Part shown: positions 6,706 to 19,608 of the stretch, piece by piece
Numbering within the stretch: the first letter of the stretch is position 1
Layout: every line of letters starts with the position of its first letter
Source of the DNA: an uncultured Rhizobiaceae group bacterium
GTDB lineage: Bacteria > Pseudomonadota > Alphaproteobacteria > Rhizobiales > Rhizobiaceae
Length of the DNA: 64,000 bases
Reading direction: 5' to 3'
NCBI GenBank assembly: GCA_937930845.1
Contig: CALHBJ010000011.1
Coordinates: forward strand, 1 to 64,000
The notes under the pieces: generated by a model
Told to the model about the DNA's origin: nothing
Seen by the model: only the letters and a program-made list of their open reading frames with translations
Database searches by the model: none
Made by a program: the position numbers and the translations under genes

Positions 6706-9700
6706 ATGTCTACGATTGATACCGCAATACACAACGGGTCGACGAATTCTCGCACCAAGACAAATGCGCCCGGCGCTGCCCATCCTGGTCTGTACAATCC
6801 CGCCTACGAGCATGACGCCTGTGGCCTGGGCTTTGTTGCCAATATGAAGGGTGTGAAGTCCCACAAGATTGTTCAGGACGGCATCTGCATCCTGGAAAAT
6901 CTGGAACATCGTGGCGCCACCGGTGCCGACCCGTTAATGGGCGATGGTGCGGGAATGCTGGTGCAAATTCCCCATGATTTCTTCGCCGCAGAATGCGCCA
7001 AGATCGGTTTTGAATTGCCCGCAGAAGGCCGTTACGGGCTGGGCTATTTCTTCACCCCGCGCGACAAGAAACAATCGGCCCAAATTCGCAAGACGGTTGA
7101 AGCCGCAGCCGCTGACGAGGGTTTTGCGCTCATTGGTTGGCGTGAAGTGCCGACAGACAATTCCATGTTGTCCAAAGACCCGGAAATTGCCGCATCTGAG
7201 CCGGGCCACTGGCAGGCATTCTTTTCGTCAGAAAAAGAGTACGAAGGAGACGATTTCGAGCGGGCGCTCTATCTCATGCGCCGGGTTGTTTCCAACCGGG
7301 TGATCGAGGAATGGAACAATCCGCAGGATTTTTATGCGGTTTCCCTGTCTTCGCGAACTGTTGTCTACAAGGGCATGTTCCTGGCCGACCAGCTGGGCCC
7401 CTATTTCCATGACCTGCGCGATGAGCGGTTTGTCTCCGCGCTTGCCATGGTTCATCAACGTTTCTCGACCAACACCTTCCCTTCATGGAAACTGGCCCAC
7501 CCCTATCGCATGGTGGCCCATAATGGCGAGATCAACACCCTGCGCGGCAACGTCAACTGGATGGCCGCGCGCCAGGCCACCCTGTCTTCGCCCCTGTTCG
7601 GCGAAAACATCGAAAAAATCTGGCCGGTTTCCTATGAGGGCCAGTCCGATACAGCCTGTTTTGACAACGCGCTCGAACTGCTTTTCCAGGGCGGCTATTC
7701 CCTGCCCCATGCAATGATGATGCTGATCCCCGAGGCATGGGCAGGCAACACATTGATGGACGACGAACGGCGCGCGTTTTATGAATATCATGCAGCCTTG
7801 ATGGAGCCGTGGGATGGCCCCGCCGCAGTTGCCTTTACCGATGGCCGCAAAATCGGCGCTACCCTGGACCGCAATGGCCTTCGTCCGGCCCGCTATTTTG
7901 TGCTGGACGATGACACCGTGGTTCTGGCCTCCGAAGCGGGCACGCTTCCCTTTGACCAAAGCCGTGTGTTGACCAAATGGCGGCTGCAGCCGGGCAAAAT
8001 GCTGCTGCTGGACCTTGAAAAAGGCACCATCGTCTCCGACGAGGAAATCAAGAAAGAATTATCGACCGCCCAGCCCTATGACAAATGGCTTGAAGAAACC
8101 CAGATCGTTCTGGAAGAACTGCCCGGAGGCAAAACATCCCCACGCCGCTACCAGGGCGAAGCCCTGCTCGATGGCCAACAGGCATTTGGCTATACCCAGG
8201 AAGACATCAAACTTTTGATGACCCCCATGGCCACAACCGGCCAGGAAGCATTGGGGTCCATGGGCACCGATACGCCAATTTCGGCGATCAGCTCAAAATC
8301 CAAATTGCTCTACACCTATTTCAAGCAAAATTTTGCCCAGGTGACCAATCCGCCGATCGATCCGATCCGCGAAGAATCCGTGATGTGCCTTGTTTCGTTT
8401 ATCGGCCCCCGGCCCAACCTGCTCGACCATGCCCATGTGTCCGGCGAAAAACGTCTTGAAGTGCGTCAGCCGATCCTGCGCAATTCTGATTTGCAAAAAA
8501 TTCGCGATATCAGTGACATGGGTGACAATCAGTTTGTATCCCGCATCATCGACATCACCTACAACGCTAAATACGGCGCTGACGGGATGCGCGTGTGCCT
8601 GCAACACATGTGCGAACGGGCCGAAAAAGCCGTCCTCGCGGGCGAAAACATCATCATCCTGTCAGACCGGCAGTTTAGCGCCCAGCGCATCGCCGTTCCG
8701 GCACTTCTGGCAACCGCTGCTGTGCACCACCATCTGATCCGCAAGGGTTTGCGCACCTCGGTCGGGCTGGTTGTGGAATCTGCGGAACCGCGCGAAGTGC
8801 ATCATTTCGCCGTTCTGGCCGGTTATGGTGCTGAAGCCATCAACCCCTATCTCGCATTCGAAACCCTGGCCGAAATGCACAAGAACAACTACTTCCCGCC
8901 GGAAGTGGATGAGTTCGAAGTCATCCAGCGCTACATTAAATCCATCGACAAGGGCCTGCTCAAGGTCATGTCCAAAATGGGCATTTCCACTTACCAGTCC
9001 TATTGCGGCGCGCAGATATTTGACGCCATCGGCCTGTCGACCAAATTCATCGAGGAATTTTTCACCGGCACCGCAAGTCAGATTGAAGGCATTGGCCTGG
9101 AGGAAATCGCCCAGGAAACATTCCAGCGCCATCGCGAAGCTTACAGCGACGTGCCCGTACTGCGCAGCACTTTGGATGTGGGCGGGGATTATGCCCTGCG
9201 CCAGCGCGGCGAAGCCCATGCCTGGACATCCGATGAGGTCACCAATCTCCAACACGCAGTGCGTGGCAATTCCCAGGACAATTACCGCCTGTTCGCCGAC
9301 TCAATCAACAAGCAGTCTGAACGCTTGCTGACCATGCGTGGCCTGTTCCGTTTGCGCCCCGCCGAGGAAACCGGGCGCAAGCCTGTACCCCTCGATGAGG
9401 TGGAAAGCGCAGCCGATATCGTCAAACGCTTCGCAACCGGTGCCATGTCCTATGGCTCCATATCCGCAGAGGCCCATGAGACCCTGGCCATCGCCATGAA
9501 CCGCATCGGCGGCAAGTCCAACACGGGCGAAGGTGGCGAGGAAATAGAACGCTTCACCCCCATGAAAAACGGTGATTCAAAGCGTTCTGCCATCAAGCAG
9601 GTGGCGTCCGGCCGGTTTGGTGTGACAACTGAATATCTGGTGAATTCGGACATGATCCAGATCAAAATGGCCCAGGGCGCAAAGCCCGGCGAAGGCGGCC

Positions 9701-11412
9701 AGCTGCCTGGCCATAAAGTGGATGCGGTCATCGCCAAAGTGCGCCATTCAACCAAAGGCGTGGGTCTTATTTCCCCACCGCCCCACCATGACATTTATTC
9801 AATCGAAGATTTGGCCCAGCTGATCTACGATCTGAAAAACGTCAATCCGCAAGCTGACATTTCCGTCAAACTCGTTTCAGAAGTGGGTGTGGGAACTGTT
9901 GCCGCCGGCGTGGCAAAGGCGCGCGCGGATCACGTGACCATATCCGGCATGGAAGGCGGCACGGGCGCAAGTCCCCTCACCTCCATCAAACATGCCGGTT
10001 CACCCTGGGAAATTGGCCTGGCTGAAACCCATCAGACCCTTTTGAAAAACAAGTTACGCTCCCGCATCGCCGTGCAGGTGGATGGCGGATTGCGCACTGG
10101 CCGCGATGTGGTCGTTGGCGCATTGCTGGGGGCAGATGAGTTCGGTTTTGCAACCGCCCCACTGGTCGCAGCCGGATGTATCATGATGCGCAAATGCCAT
10201 CTCAATACCTGCCCGGTGGGTGTGGCCACCCAGGATCCGGTTTTGCGCAAACGCTTTAACGGTGCGCCCGAACATGTGATCAACTACTTCTTCTTCATCG
10301 CCGAAGAAGTGCGCGAACTGATGGCCGAACTGGGCTTCCGCAACATGAACGAGATGGTCGGGCAGATTGATGTGCTGGACCGTGATCAGGCAATTGAACA
10401 CTGGAAGGCCCGCGGCCTGGATTTCTCACGCTTGTTCTACAACCCAAAAATGGGCGACGATGTCCCGATCTATCACTGCGAAACCCAACTCCATCATATC
10501 ACTGATATTTTGGACCGCGAGCTGATCAAACAGGCCGCTCCCGCGCTGGAAAATGGCGAGGCTGTGAAGATTGAATTGCCGATAAACAACGTCAACCGTT
10601 CGGTCGGCGCGATGCTGTCGGGCGAAGTGGCCAAGCGCTACGGCCACGACGGCCTGCCTGACGACACGATCCATATCAAGTTGAATGGCACCACCGGCCA
10701 GGCATTTGGTGCCTGGGCCGCCAAGGGCGTAACGCTTGAGGTCAACGGCGAAGCGAACGACTATGTGGGCAAGGGCCTGTCCGGCGGCAAGATCATTGTT
10801 TATCCACCGGCGGAAGCCACAATGATCGATTCATTCAACTCGATCATCGTGGGCAACACGGTGCTCTACGGCGCAATTGACGGGGAATGCTATTTCCGTG
10901 GCGTGGCCGGTGAACGTTTTGCCGTGCGCAATTCAGGGGCCATTGCTGTTGTTGAGGGCGTTGGTGACCATGGCTGTGAATACATGACCGGTGGCATTGT
11001 CGCGGTACTGGGCCAAACGGGCCGTAACTTCGCCGCAGGCATGTCTGGTGGTATTGCCTATGTTCTCGACGAGGATGGTACATTTGCAAACCGATGCAAC
11101 CTGGCGATGGTAGAACTTGAGCCGGTGCCGGAAGAAGATGATCTCATGGAATCAGAACATCACCACGGTGGCGATATCGAGCATCACGGACGTGTGGATG
11201 TATCCTCTGATATGACACGTCATGATGACGAACGATTGCGCCAACTGATCGAAAACCATCTGGAATATACCGGTTCAACGCGCGCCACCGAAATTCTCGA
11301 AAATTGGGAAGAGTTCCGTCCAAAATTCGTGAAAGTCATGCCCACCGAATATCGCCGGGCATTGATGGAAATCGAAGCAGCCCAACAGGCTGCCGGTGTT
11401 GCAGCAGAATAA
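6706..11412 (+). CDS. gltB: Glutamate synthase (NADPH) large subunit
   Basis: 1568 aa, full length for the alpha subunit. With GltD it converts glutamine plus 2-oxoglutarate to two glutamates. Catalytic Cys39 lies in EHDACGLGF, so a 38-residue propeptide is expected to be removed to expose it. Order: N-terminal Ntn amidotransferase domain, central domain, FMN-binding synthase domain with [22 protein letters not shown] and a [3Fe-4S] site at Cys1158, Cys1164 and Cys1169, then the GXGXG beta-helix domain. A His-rich insert ([12 protein letters not shown]) lies near the C-terminus. The start at 6706 has GAGGAG 7 nt upstream. gltD follows after 44 nt. Confidence 0.97.
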   Translation: MSTIDTAIHNGSTNSRTKTNAPGAAHPGLYNPAYEHDACGLGFVANMKGVKSHKIVQDGICILENLEHRGATGADPLMGDGAGMLVQIPHDFFAAECAKIGFELPAEGRYGLGYFFTPRDKKQSAQIRKTVEAAAADEGFALIGWREVPTDNSMLSKDPEIAASEPGHWQAFFSSEKEYEGDDFERALYLMRRVVSNRVIEEWNNPQDFYAVSLSSRTVVYKGMFLADQLGPYFHDLRDERFVSALAMVHQRFSTNTFPSWKLAHPYRMVAHNGEINTLRGNVNWMAARQATLSSPLFGENIEKIWPVSYEGQSDTACFDNALELLFQGGYSLPHAMMMLIPEAWAGNTLMDDERRAFYEYHAALMEPWDGPAAVAFTDGRKIGATLDRNGLRPARYFVLDDDTVVLASEAGTLPFDQSRVLTKWRLQPGKMLLLDLEKGTIVSDEEIKKELSTAQPYDKWLEETQIVLEELPGGKTSPRRYQGEALLDGQQAFGYTQEDIKLLMTPMATTGQEALGSMGTDTPISAISSKSKLLYTYFKQNFAQVTNPPIDPIREESVMCLVSFIGPRPNLLDHAHVSGEKRLEVRQPILRNSDLQKIRDISDMGDNQFVSRIIDITYNAKYGADGMRVCLQHMCERAEKAVLAGENIIILSDRQFSAQRIAVPALLATAAVHHHLIRKGLRTSVGLVVESAEPREVHHFAVLAGYGAEAINPYLAFETLAEMHKNNYFPPEVDEFEVIQRYIKSIDKGLLKVMSKMGISTYQSYCGAQIFDAIGLSTKFIEEFFTGTASQIEGIGLEEIAQETFQRHREAYSDVPVLRSTLDVGGDYALRQRGEAHAWTSDEVTNLQHAVRGNSQDNYRLFADSINKQSERLLTMRGLFRLRPAEETGRKPVPLDEVESAADIVKRFATGAMSYGSISAEAHETLAIAMNRIGGKSNTGEGGEEIERFTPMKNGDSKRSAIKQVASGRFGVTTEYLVNSDMIQIKMAQGAKPGEGGQLPGHKVDAVIAKVRHSTKGVGLISPPPHHDIYSIEDLAQLIYDLKNVNPQADISVKLVSEVGVGTVAAGVAKARADHVTISGMEGGTGASPLTSIKHAGSPWEIGLAETHQTLLKNKLRSRIAVQVDGGLRTGRDVVVGALLGADEFGFATAPLVAAGCIMMRKCHLNTCPVGVATQDPVLRKRFNGAPEHVINYFFFIAEEVRELMAELGFRNMNEMVGQIDVLDRDQAIEHWKARGLDFSRLFYNPKMGDDVPIYHCETQLHHITDILDRELIKQAAPALENGEAVKIELPINNVNRSVGAMLSGEVAKRYGHDGLPDDTIHIKLNGTTGQAFGAWAAKGVTLEVNGEANDYVGKGLSGGKIIVYPPAEATMIDSFNSIIVGNTVLYGAIDGECYFRGVAGERFAVRNSGAIAVVEGVGDHGCEYMTGGIVAVLGQTGRNFAAGMSGGIAYVLDEDGTFANRCNLAMVELEPVPEEDDLMESEHHHGGDIEHHGRVDVSSDMTRHDDERLRQLIENHLEYTGSTRATEILENWEEFRPKFVKVMPTEYRRALMEIEAAQQAAGVAAE

Positions 11413-11456
11413 TTTTTTAAGCGGAACAGCAAAGCTGCACCGCAGGAGATAAGTCT

Positions 11457-12890
<1,434 letters not shown>

Positions 12891-13041
12891 AGCGCGTTTC
12901 GTTTCATACGATTCACAGGAATGCACTTGAGCGGTTTGTTTGTGGGTCTGTTTCACTCACTCGTCACGACGAATAAGCGCGACACGCATGAGCACATGAG
13001 CACGCAGCGTAATTGTCAGAAAGTCCAGCGCAGGGTTTGGT

Positions 13042-14322
13042 CTAATTGGTCGCCACTGCCGTTGGCTGTTGTGCCACGTCCGGCTCAGGCGGCCACACGT
13101 AATTGTCGACCCGGCCATATCGCGATCCGCTGACCGGGTTTGCCGATGAAACAGGTGCGGGCACAACAACCGCCGCAACCGGCTTCGGGGCCGCCAGATC
13201 ACCGGCAAGCACGGCATCACCATCGGCAGAAGGGTCGTTCAACCGCACGACGATTGTGCGCCCGGTTTTGGCCGGGTCATAGGTTTGTTTTTCCGGCTGT
13301 GCCTCGGATTCAACGTCAAATGCAGACGCCAAAGAAGCCGATGAGGGCTGACCATCAAGTGCCTTGCGCACCGCAGCTTCCACATAAAACGACAATCTGC
13401 GCCGCCCGGCCTTGGTCAGATTGATACCGTCCTTCGACCGCAACAAGGTGATTTGGCCCTGCACATCGGGGCCGGAGCGGGTGTAGTTTCCATCTGCATC
13501 GGAAAAGCCATCCCACACATCTACAAACTGGCCGGTTTGCGAGGCTGCAGCCTTTCCAAAGCTCTCGTTGAAAAACAAATAATCCTGGTTCATCGTCTTG
13601 AACCGTACCGGGGGCAAACCAACCCATGAATAAGGAATACCAGTCGCCTTGAGGGCAGCACCCAATGCGTTGACGCGGCTGAGATAAATGGAATCCCATT
13701 CCGGCGTCCGTCGTTTCAGGCTCTTGCCATTCTCGATCAGCAATTGCCGGTCGTTGGAACCCAGCAGGTTAACGATATAAGCAGGCTTCACCTCCTCCAC
13801 CAGACCAGCAACCGCCTTTGGCCAGTCAATAATGTCATTGCGTATAAAGCCTGACAGACCCTTGGTGCGGTCCACCACGACCACATTGGCCGTATCGGCC
13901 AGCCCAATCTGCAACCCATCGGCCAATCCACCGGCAAAGAAGTCACCAATCACCAGCACCTTTTGGGCATCAGCAAGTTTTTCCGGGATTGCGGCGGGTA
14001 ATTTTGCCCTGGAACTGGATGCGCTGCGTCTGCTGCGATTGCGCTTTTTGCTTCTGGCTGTCCGCTTGCGCGATTTGGTGCGTCGACTCTTGGCGCGCGT
14101 AGTTCGACGCTTGCGTTTGACCACCTCCTGTTTGGCTTTCTTGCGACCAAACAATATCCGAAACAGGCTACGGCGTTTCTTTTTATTGGCCTCTTGTGCC
14201 TGGACCTCTCCCGTTCCCACAAAAGCGGTCAGAAAAGAACTGTTTCGGCTGGATTGTGGCAGCACAAATGTGGCTGCCAATAACGCCAGCGCCACCACAC
14301 TAATCTTCAACCATTTTACCAC
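13042..14322 (-). CDS. Periplasmic SGNH-family hydrolase, DUF459
   Basis: 426 aa. An N-terminal hydrophobic segment (residues 4-22) acts as signal peptide or anchor. Residues about 50-110 form a strongly basic low-complexity stretch rich in KRR/SKK. The SGNH domain (about 115-345) shows VLVIGDFFAGGLADGL (block I with Asp-Phe in place of the usual Asp-Ser), LLGSNDRQ (block III-like GSND) and GINLTKAGRRRLSF (block V region). The tail is Ala/Pro/Val-rich. DUF459 is common in Hyphomicrobiales next to MltB-type transglycosylases and is presumed to act on the envelope; its substrate is unknown. It lies 35 nt downstream of the transglycosylase gene and probably shares its transcript. Confidence 0.8.
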   Translation of the reverse strand: MVKWLKISVVALALLAATFVLPQSSRNSSFLTAFVGTGEVQAQEANKKKRRSLFRILFGRKKAKQEVVKRKRRTTRAKSRRTKSRKRTARSKKRNRSRRSASSSRAKLPAAIPEKLADAQKVLVIGDFFAGGLADGLQIGLADTANVVVVDRTKGLSGFIRNDIIDWPKAVAGLVEEVKPAYIVNLLGSNDRQLLIENGKSLKRRTPEWDSIYLSRVNALGAALKATGIPYSWVGLPPVRFKTMNQDYLFFNESFGKAAASQTGQFVDVWDGFSDADGNYTRSGPDVQGQITLLRSKDGINLTKAGRRRLSFYVEAAVRKALDGQPSSASLASAFDVESEAQPEKQTYDPAKTGRTIVVRLNDPSADGDAVLAGDLAAPKPVAAVVVPAPVSSANPVSGSRYGRVDNYVWPPEPDVAQQPTAVATN

Positions 14323-14357
14323 AGCGACGGTCCTGAAATGGGCCGCCCGACAACTCC

Positions 14358-15611
14358 TTAGAGCGCACGCAGCCGTTTGAGCAATTTCGGCGATTCAAAC
14401 CCGTTGGGATTCATCTTAAGCTTGATCTGCGCTTTACGAATGGCGCTACGGGTGCCGCCGCCGATTTTCCCATCAATATCGCTTTGGTACAAGCCCATTC
14501 GCGCCAACAAGGATTGCAATTCGATGCGCTCATCAAGGGTGAGTTTCCTGAACGGACGCGGTATCGCTTGCTTAAACCCTCCATAGCCGGCGATTTGGTC
14601 AGCAAGATGACCCACCGCGAGCGCGTATTTATCGGAATTATTATAGCGCTTAATCACGAAGAAATTCTTGGTCAGCAAAAAGGCCGGGCCATTTTTTCCC
14701 GCTGGAAATTTCAAGACACCCTTTTGCCCGCTGCGCGGAAACGGTTTGCCATTAGCCCGCCGCACGCCAAGCTTTGACCATGAGCCAAGTGTTCGGCTCT
14801 TACCCGCCTGCTTCGCAATCCGTCGTGGCACCTTGACCTCATAGCCCCAGCTTTCGCCCGTGCGCCAGCCATTGCGGCGCAACAAATTTGCGGCAGTCGC
14901 CAGGGCATCGGGAATGGAGTCCCAAATATCCTTGCGACCATCCCCATCAATGTCCTGGCCATAGGCAATGTAACTTGTGGGTATAAATTGCGTATGGCCC
15001 ATGGCCCCGGCCCAGGAGCCGCGCAATTTATCCGTGCCAATTCGACCGGACTGAAGTACTTTCATCGCTGCAATGAGCTGGGAACGCGCAAACTTGCGCC
15101 GCCGCTTGTCCGCATAGGCCAGAGTTGCCAAGGACCGGATGACACTGCGCAAACTCTTTTGCTTTTTCATCGCCTCGCCGTAGCCGGACTCCATCGACCA
15201 GATGGCCAGCAAAACATGGCCGCTAACGCCATATTTGCGCTCAATGCGCGTGAGCCAGCGGTTCCAATTGCGCTTCTCTTCCTGGCCCCGTGCAATGGTT
15301 TGTTCGTTGACGCGACTGTCAAAATACATCCACAATTGCTGCCTGAATTCCGGCTGATACCGTGCCAGTTCCAGAACTTCCGGATCCGGCGAGGTGATGC
15401 CCGCAAACGCCTTGTTATAGGTTGCACTGGAAATGCCGTTCTTGCGGGCAACGCCACTGAATCCCCGCACCCATTTCTTGAACCCGGCATTGGCGTCAGC
15501 CGTTTGGATTTCGAATACAAGAAACCCAACTGCCACCAGCGCCATCGTCGCCACACGTAGTAACTTTTCCCAAATTGCCATAGTCAATCGCACCCATCTG
15601 CCTAACTTCAT
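14358..15611 (-). CDS. Lytic murein transglycosylase, MltB family, with peptidoglycan-binding domain
   Basis: About 417 aa. After a signal peptide ending near TADANA comes an SLT_2 domain. The catalytic Glu is in LLAIWSMESGYG (E141 from this start), followed by AGAMGHTQFIPTSY and DIDGDGRKDIWDS, the usual MltB signatures. The last ~65 residues are a PG_binding_1 domain (LARMGLYQSDIDGKIGGGTRSA). The enzyme cleaves glycan strands of murein to 1,6-anhydro products. No clear SD is seen; ATG at 15611 gives a good signal peptide, with ATG 15581 and GTG 15644 as alternatives. It is divergent from galU. Confidence 0.85.
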   Translation of the reverse strand: MKLGRWVRLTMAIWEKLLRVATMALVAVGFLVFEIQTADANAGFKKWVRGFSGVARKNGISSATYNKAFAGITSPDPEVLELARYQPEFRQQLWMYFDSRVNEQTIARGQEEKRNWNRWLTRIERKYGVSGHVLLAIWSMESGYGEAMKKQKSLRSVIRSLATLAYADKRRRKFARSQLIAAMKVLQSGRIGTDKLRGSWAGAMGHTQFIPTSYIAYGQDIDGDGRKDIWDSIPDALATAANLLRRNGWRTGESWGYEVKVPRRIAKQAGKSRTLGSWSKLGVRRANGKPFPRSGQKGVLKFPAGKNGPAFLLTKNFFVIKRYNNSDKYALAVGHLADQIAGYGGFKQAIPRPFRKLTLDERIELQSLLARMGLYQSDIDGKIGGGTRSAIRKAQIKLKMNPNGFESPKLLKRLRAL

Positions 15612-15800
15612 TTGGAAACCGAAAGAGATTCCCGATTCTCCCACTCAAAAGCAAAGCCGTTAACGTTTGGTTTACCATGTTCACCTGGATCGGCCCAATT
15701 GAACACATTTGGTAATCAAAGGATGTCAATCGTGATGAAAATTTGACGGATCGATCTGTAGACCTGTCGAAATGCATCACACTTGCAGGAGCTTTTTTTT

Positions 15801-16703
15801 ATGCCTGATTCAAATTCCGCCATTCGTCCTGTTCGAAAAGCCGTATTTCCAGTTGCCGGATTGGGCACACGTTTCCTGCCTGCGTCCAAATCCGTTCCCA
15901 AGGAAATGCTCACGGTCGTCGACATGCCGGTCATCCAATACGCCGTGAATGAAGCCCGCGAAGCGGGCATTGAGCATTTCGTATTCGTGACAGGCCGCAA
16001 CAAGGCGGTCATCGAAGATCACTTCGATCTGCAGCCTGAACTGCTGGAAACGCTGGCCAGCCGCAACAAAACCGAAATGCTTGAAATGTTGGCCCGTCAA
16101 CAGCCGGAAGCGGGCCGCACAAGTTTCACCAGGCAGCAGGCACCCCTTGGACTTGGCCATGCAGTGTGGTGTGCCAGAGACATTATTGGCGATGAACCTT
16201 TTGCATTGCTTCTGCCTGACATGGTCATGAAGGCTCCGGCAAACGGCACCGGTTGCCTGGCATCGATGATGGACGTTTACAATCAAACGGGTGGAAACAT
16301 CATCGCGGCGGAACAATGCGACTCCGCACAGGTTTCCAGTTACGGAATTGTGGCCCCTGGAGACCGCGCGGCGGGCGGGTTTGAGATCAAGGGCATGGTA
16401 GAAAAACCCAACCCGGAAGACGCACCTTCAAACCTGATGATCAACGGGCGCTACATTTTGCAGCCGGAAATTTTCACATTGCTGGAAAATCAGGCAACCG
16501 GCGCGGGTGGCGAAATTCAATTGACCGACGCCATGTTGCGGCTCTTGGACGCACAATCCTTCTTTGGCTATGACTTCAAAGGCAAGACCTTTGATTGCGG
16601 TTCAAAGGAAGGCTTCATTTCCGCCAATGTGCATTTCGCCCTGGATAATGAGGAGATCGGCCCCATGGTGCGTCAACTTCTCACCAGTGCTTTGGCCCAA
16701 TAA
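15801..16703 (+). CDS. galU: UTP--glucose-1-phosphate uridylyltransferase
   Basis: A 300-aa nucleotidyltransferase that makes UDP-glucose, the donor for exopolysaccharide, LPS and osmoregulated glucans. The nucleotide-binding signature [22 protein letters not shown] lies at residues 15-36, followed by EGxG-type elements such as [13 protein letters not shown] and LLPDMVM, and [18 protein letters not shown]. Start at 15801 has AGGAG 9 nt upstream; an in-frame start 18 nt earlier lacks an SD. It is divergent from the transglycosylase gene and converges on the outer-membrane protein gene. Confidence 0.94.
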   Translation: MPDSNSAIRPVRKAVFPVAGLGTRFLPASKSVPKEMLTVVDMPVIQYAVNEAREAGIEHFVFVTGRNKAVIEDHFDLQPELLETLASRNKTEMLEMLARQQPEAGRTSFTRQQAPLGLGHAVWCARDIIGDEPFALLLPDMVMKAPANGTGCLASMMDVYNQTGGNIIAAEQCDSAQVSSYGIVAPGDRAAGGFEIKGMVEKPNPEDAPSNLMINGRYILQPEIFTLLENQATGAGGEIQLTDAMLRLLDAQSFFGYDFKGKTFDCGSKEGFISANVHFALDNEEIGPMVRQLLTSALAQ

Positions 16704-16745
16704 TTTCCGCAATCGTGCGGGCTGCGCCTTGTTGCGCGGCCTGCA

Positions 16746-18440
16746 TCAACGTTGGAAGCGCAGACCGGCGCGGGCGGTGAAGGCATCAAAGCTGGACCCG
16801 TCCTCATTGCTGATCGCCTGTTCATAGCCCACACGGCCAATGAGGGAGACCGCGCGGTTAAACCGCCATTCGGCGCCCAATTCGGCCTGCAGGAACATGT
16901 CTTCCCGGTCGCTGGTATCATAGACGCGATATGATCCAAACAGACGCGCATTCACGCTGAAATCCGGGCGGATTTCTCGCTCGGCGGTGATGCCCAGGGA
17001 ATGAACCGCCGAACCGTTTTCATCTTGCACGGCCGAACCGGCCAGTGTTGAGGCGATGTCCGTGGTGATCGTTGTAAAGCGTTCCGGCGACCAGATGATT
17101 TGGGCATTCACCAGCGGGCTGGCCAGCGTATCCAGTGCCTCATCATCAAAATCTTCCGCGCGATAGCCCACGCCCAATGTGCCGTTCAGTTTCTCACTCA
17201 GATTGAATGAGAAACCTGCCTGGGCTTCATAGATCGCACTGCTGCGCCTGTTGCCACCGCGATCCACTTCCTTGTCATAGGAGCGGCCACCCACGGAGAT
17301 CTGGGCAAAAGGCTGGAATGCCGGGCTGACTTCATAGGCCGCCTGTGCGGTGGCCACGTAAAGCGTGTTATTGCGGTCTTCCTGATCTGCTGATGCACCG
17401 CTCACGACGCTCACATCGCCAAATGTTGTGCGGGTAATCGTGCCGCGCAGTCGTGTTGTCAATCGACCAGACGTGCGGCTGATTTCAGCAAATGAAGCCA
17501 AATCATTAATGGTCGGCCTGCCGTCCAACTCTTCGCCCACGGGCAAATCCAGATTGTCACTGGAGGGACTTTCTGTGGTCAAATTATAGTCAAATCCGGC
17601 ACGCGCGGTGAGTTCGCGCGAGATATCCAGCCTTAGATCCGCACTCGCATTTGCGGTGGGCAGGTTTTCCGTCTCGCCGGTCAGAAATTTCTGATAGCTC
17701 CCGCCGATCTGGCCGCGCAACTCGTGGCGGGCCCAATCGGATATGAATTCCAACTGAGCGTCAGATTGGGAAAAAGCTGAACCTTCGCCATTTTCAAGAC
17801 TGTCCGCGTTTGAACTCCAACCCAGTTCCTGGGTTAAAACCGGAAAAAGGGTAAAACTGCCAAGCCGTATTCCCAATGCTGCAAAAGGATCCTCTTCTGG
17901 ATCATCGCGTTCGCGTTCAATCGGCAATGCGGGAAGCTGCGACAGCGGTGTTGTGTCACCAGACGCGGTGATAATCCCCACCTGGCGGGCACGCCGTGCC
18001 CGATTGTTTCCGCTGCCCTGCCCGTCATTCTCCGCTGCTGCTGACTGATTTTGCCGGCCTGCGGGCCGCGCCGCTCCCGAACGCCCATCATCATTGGCAA
18101 ATGGGTTGCGGTTCTCACGCTGGCGAAACGAATCCTCAGAATCACGATTGCGGTCATCGGAAAACGCATCGGAGTCCCGCGCCCGATTGGCGTCCGCCTG
18201 TTCAATATCATCGGTGAAAATAACTTGCGGCGCGTTGGACCTCACCAGCGGATCACCGCTATCTGGTGAATTGTCATCGCGACCATCCAGGTCATCGTCT
18301 GACAAAGGTACATTAGCATCCAGCGTACGACGCAATTCATTTGCCTGTTGAGCCTGGACCCGTGACCAATTCGCAACAGCCGACAGACACAGGGCTGCGC
18401 CTGTCGTGACAATCAGCAGTTTTTTAGGCGTAAGACGCAT
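16746..18440 (-). CDS. Outer-membrane beta-barrel protein with long disordered N-terminal region
   Basis: About 564 aa. A signal peptide (RLTPKKLLIVTTGAALCLSA..AQA) is followed by about 170 residues rich in Asp, Arg, Asn and Ser (DDDLDGRDDN, RDSDAFSDDRNRDS), probably disordered. From about residue 190 there are alternating amphipathic strands with aromatic residues (GLGV.., LRGQIGGSYQKFL, LTARAGFDYNLT, GTLGVGYRAEDF), ending RAGLRFQR, as in BBP2/OMP_b-brl-type barrels. A porin-like or anchoring role is possible; function unknown. ATG at 18440 is preferred (GGA 7 nt upstream) over an in-frame TTG at 18467. A TTAACCAT half-site, resembling half of a CtrA box, lies upstream near 18510. Confidence 0.72.
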   Translation of the reverse strand: MRLTPKKLLIVTTGAALCLSAVANWSRVQAQQANELRRTLDANVPLSDDDLDGRDDNSPDSGDPLVRSNAPQVIFTDDIEQADANRARDSDAFSDDRNRDSEDSFRQRENRNPFANDDGRSGAARPAGRQNQSAAAENDGQGSGNNRARRARQVGIITASGDTTPLSQLPALPIERERDDPEEDPFAALGIRLGSFTLFPVLTQELGWSSNADSLENGEGSAFSQSDAQLEFISDWARHELRGQIGGSYQKFLTGETENLPTANASADLRLDISRELTARAGFDYNLTTESPSSDNLDLPVGEELDGRPTINDLASFAEISRTSGRLTTRLRGTITRTTFGDVSVVSGASADQEDRNNTLYVATAQAAYEVSPAFQPFAQISVGGRSYDKEVDRGGNRRSSAIYEAQAGFSFNLSEKLNGTLGVGYRAEDFDDEALDTLASPLVNAQIIWSPERFTTITTDIASTLAGSAVQDENGSAVHSLGITAEREIRPDFSVNARLFGSYRVYDTSDREDMFLQAELGAEWRFNRAVSLIGRVGYEQAISNEDGSSFDAFTARAGLRFQR

Positions 18441-18608
18441 CAACCGGTCCGGAAGGGCAAGAGACAAGGCTCACGGCAAGGCTCACCGCAAGACAATTAC
18501 CGAAATGTAAACAGGCATGGTTAATGCTTCCTTTCAAACCGGCCGTCTCAACGGTGTTCAAAGGGAATTTTTTGTTTCAGCCTGACATGGGATGGTTTAG
18601 GGAGAAGC

Positions 18609-19589
18609 ATGAGCCAAAATACCACCCCCTCAAGCGCAATCCAGTCGGCCATGCGCACGCTAAAAACCGAAGCCAATGGCCTGTTGGCTTTAACAGAAGC
18701 GTTTTCAAATGGCCTTGCCGGTCCGTTTGAGGCTGCCATTACCGTTCTGCAGGGAATTACCGGGCGGGTGATCGTCACCGGCGTGGGTAAAAGCGGCCAC
18801 ATCGCCACCAAGGTAGCCTCGACCCTTGCATCCACCGGCACACCGGCTTTCTTTGTACATTCCACCGAAGCCAATCACGGCGACCTGGGCATGATCGCCC
18901 GTGATGATGCGATCATCGCGTTTTCCTGGTCCGGTGAAACCACAGAACTGCGCGGCACGCTGGATTATTCAAAACGCTTTTCAATTCCGCTGATTGCAAT
19001 CACGGCAAATGCGAATTCCACCCTGGCTCAACATGCCCACACGGTGCTGGCCCTGCCGAAGGAAGTGGAAGCCTGCCCCCACAATCTGGCACCCACAACA
19101 TCGTCCCTAATGCAAATGGCACTGGGCGATGCAATCGCGGTGGCATTGCTGGAAAACCGCAAGTTCACCGCGGATAATTTTGGCGTATTTCATCCCGGCG
19201 GCAAGTTGGGTGCCCAATTGAGCCGGGTCGCGGAGATTATGCACACGGGCGCTGAAATCCCGCTCATCGCATCGGGTTCCATGATGACGGAAGCGATATT
19301 GACCATTTCCAACAAAGGCTTTGGCTGTGTCGGCGTTATCCAGAATAACGACCTGATTGGCATCGTGACGGATGGTGATCTGCGCCGGCACATATCCACG
19401 TCACTGCTTGGCGAAAAGGTCGATGATGTGATGAACCCCACGCCCAAGACGATTTCCCCGGACATGCTGGCGGTGGAAGCTCTCGACATTCTCAACAAGC
19501 AAAGCATCACCACATTGATGGTCACCGACGGCCCCAAGCCCGTTGGCATTATTCACCTGCATGACCTGCTTAGACTGGGCGTTGCCTGA
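18609..19589 (+). CDS. kdsD: Arabinose-5-phosphate isomerase, KpsF/GutQ family
   Basis: 326 aa. An N-terminal SIS domain (about 40-175) with TGVGKSGHIATKVASTLAST and ANHGDLGMI is followed by two CBS domains (about 205-260 and 272-326). The enzyme interconverts D-ribulose 5-phosphate and D-arabinose 5-phosphate, the first step to Kdo of LPS. Start at 18609 has GGGAG 4 nt upstream. No other kds gene is adjacent. It is flanked by the divergent outer-membrane gene and the convergent NfeD gene. The assignment is firm at family level. Confidence 0.92.
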   Translation: MSQNTTPSSAIQSAMRTLKTEANGLLALTEAFSNGLAGPFEAAITVLQGITGRVIVTGVGKSGHIATKVASTLASTGTPAFFVHSTEANHGDLGMIARDDAIIAFSWSGETTELRGTLDYSKRFSIPLIAITANANSTLAQHAHTVLALPKEVEACPHNLAPTTSSLMQMALGDAIAVALLENRKFTADNFGVFHPGGKLGAQLSRVAEIMHTGAEIPLIASGSMMTEAILTISNKGFGCVGVIQNNDLIGIVTDGDLRRHISTSLLGEKVDDVMNPTPKTISPDMLAVEALDILNKQSITTLMVTDGPKPVGIIHLHDLLRLGVA

Positions 19590-19608
19590 ACCTGTTCTGC
19601 CCAAGGGG

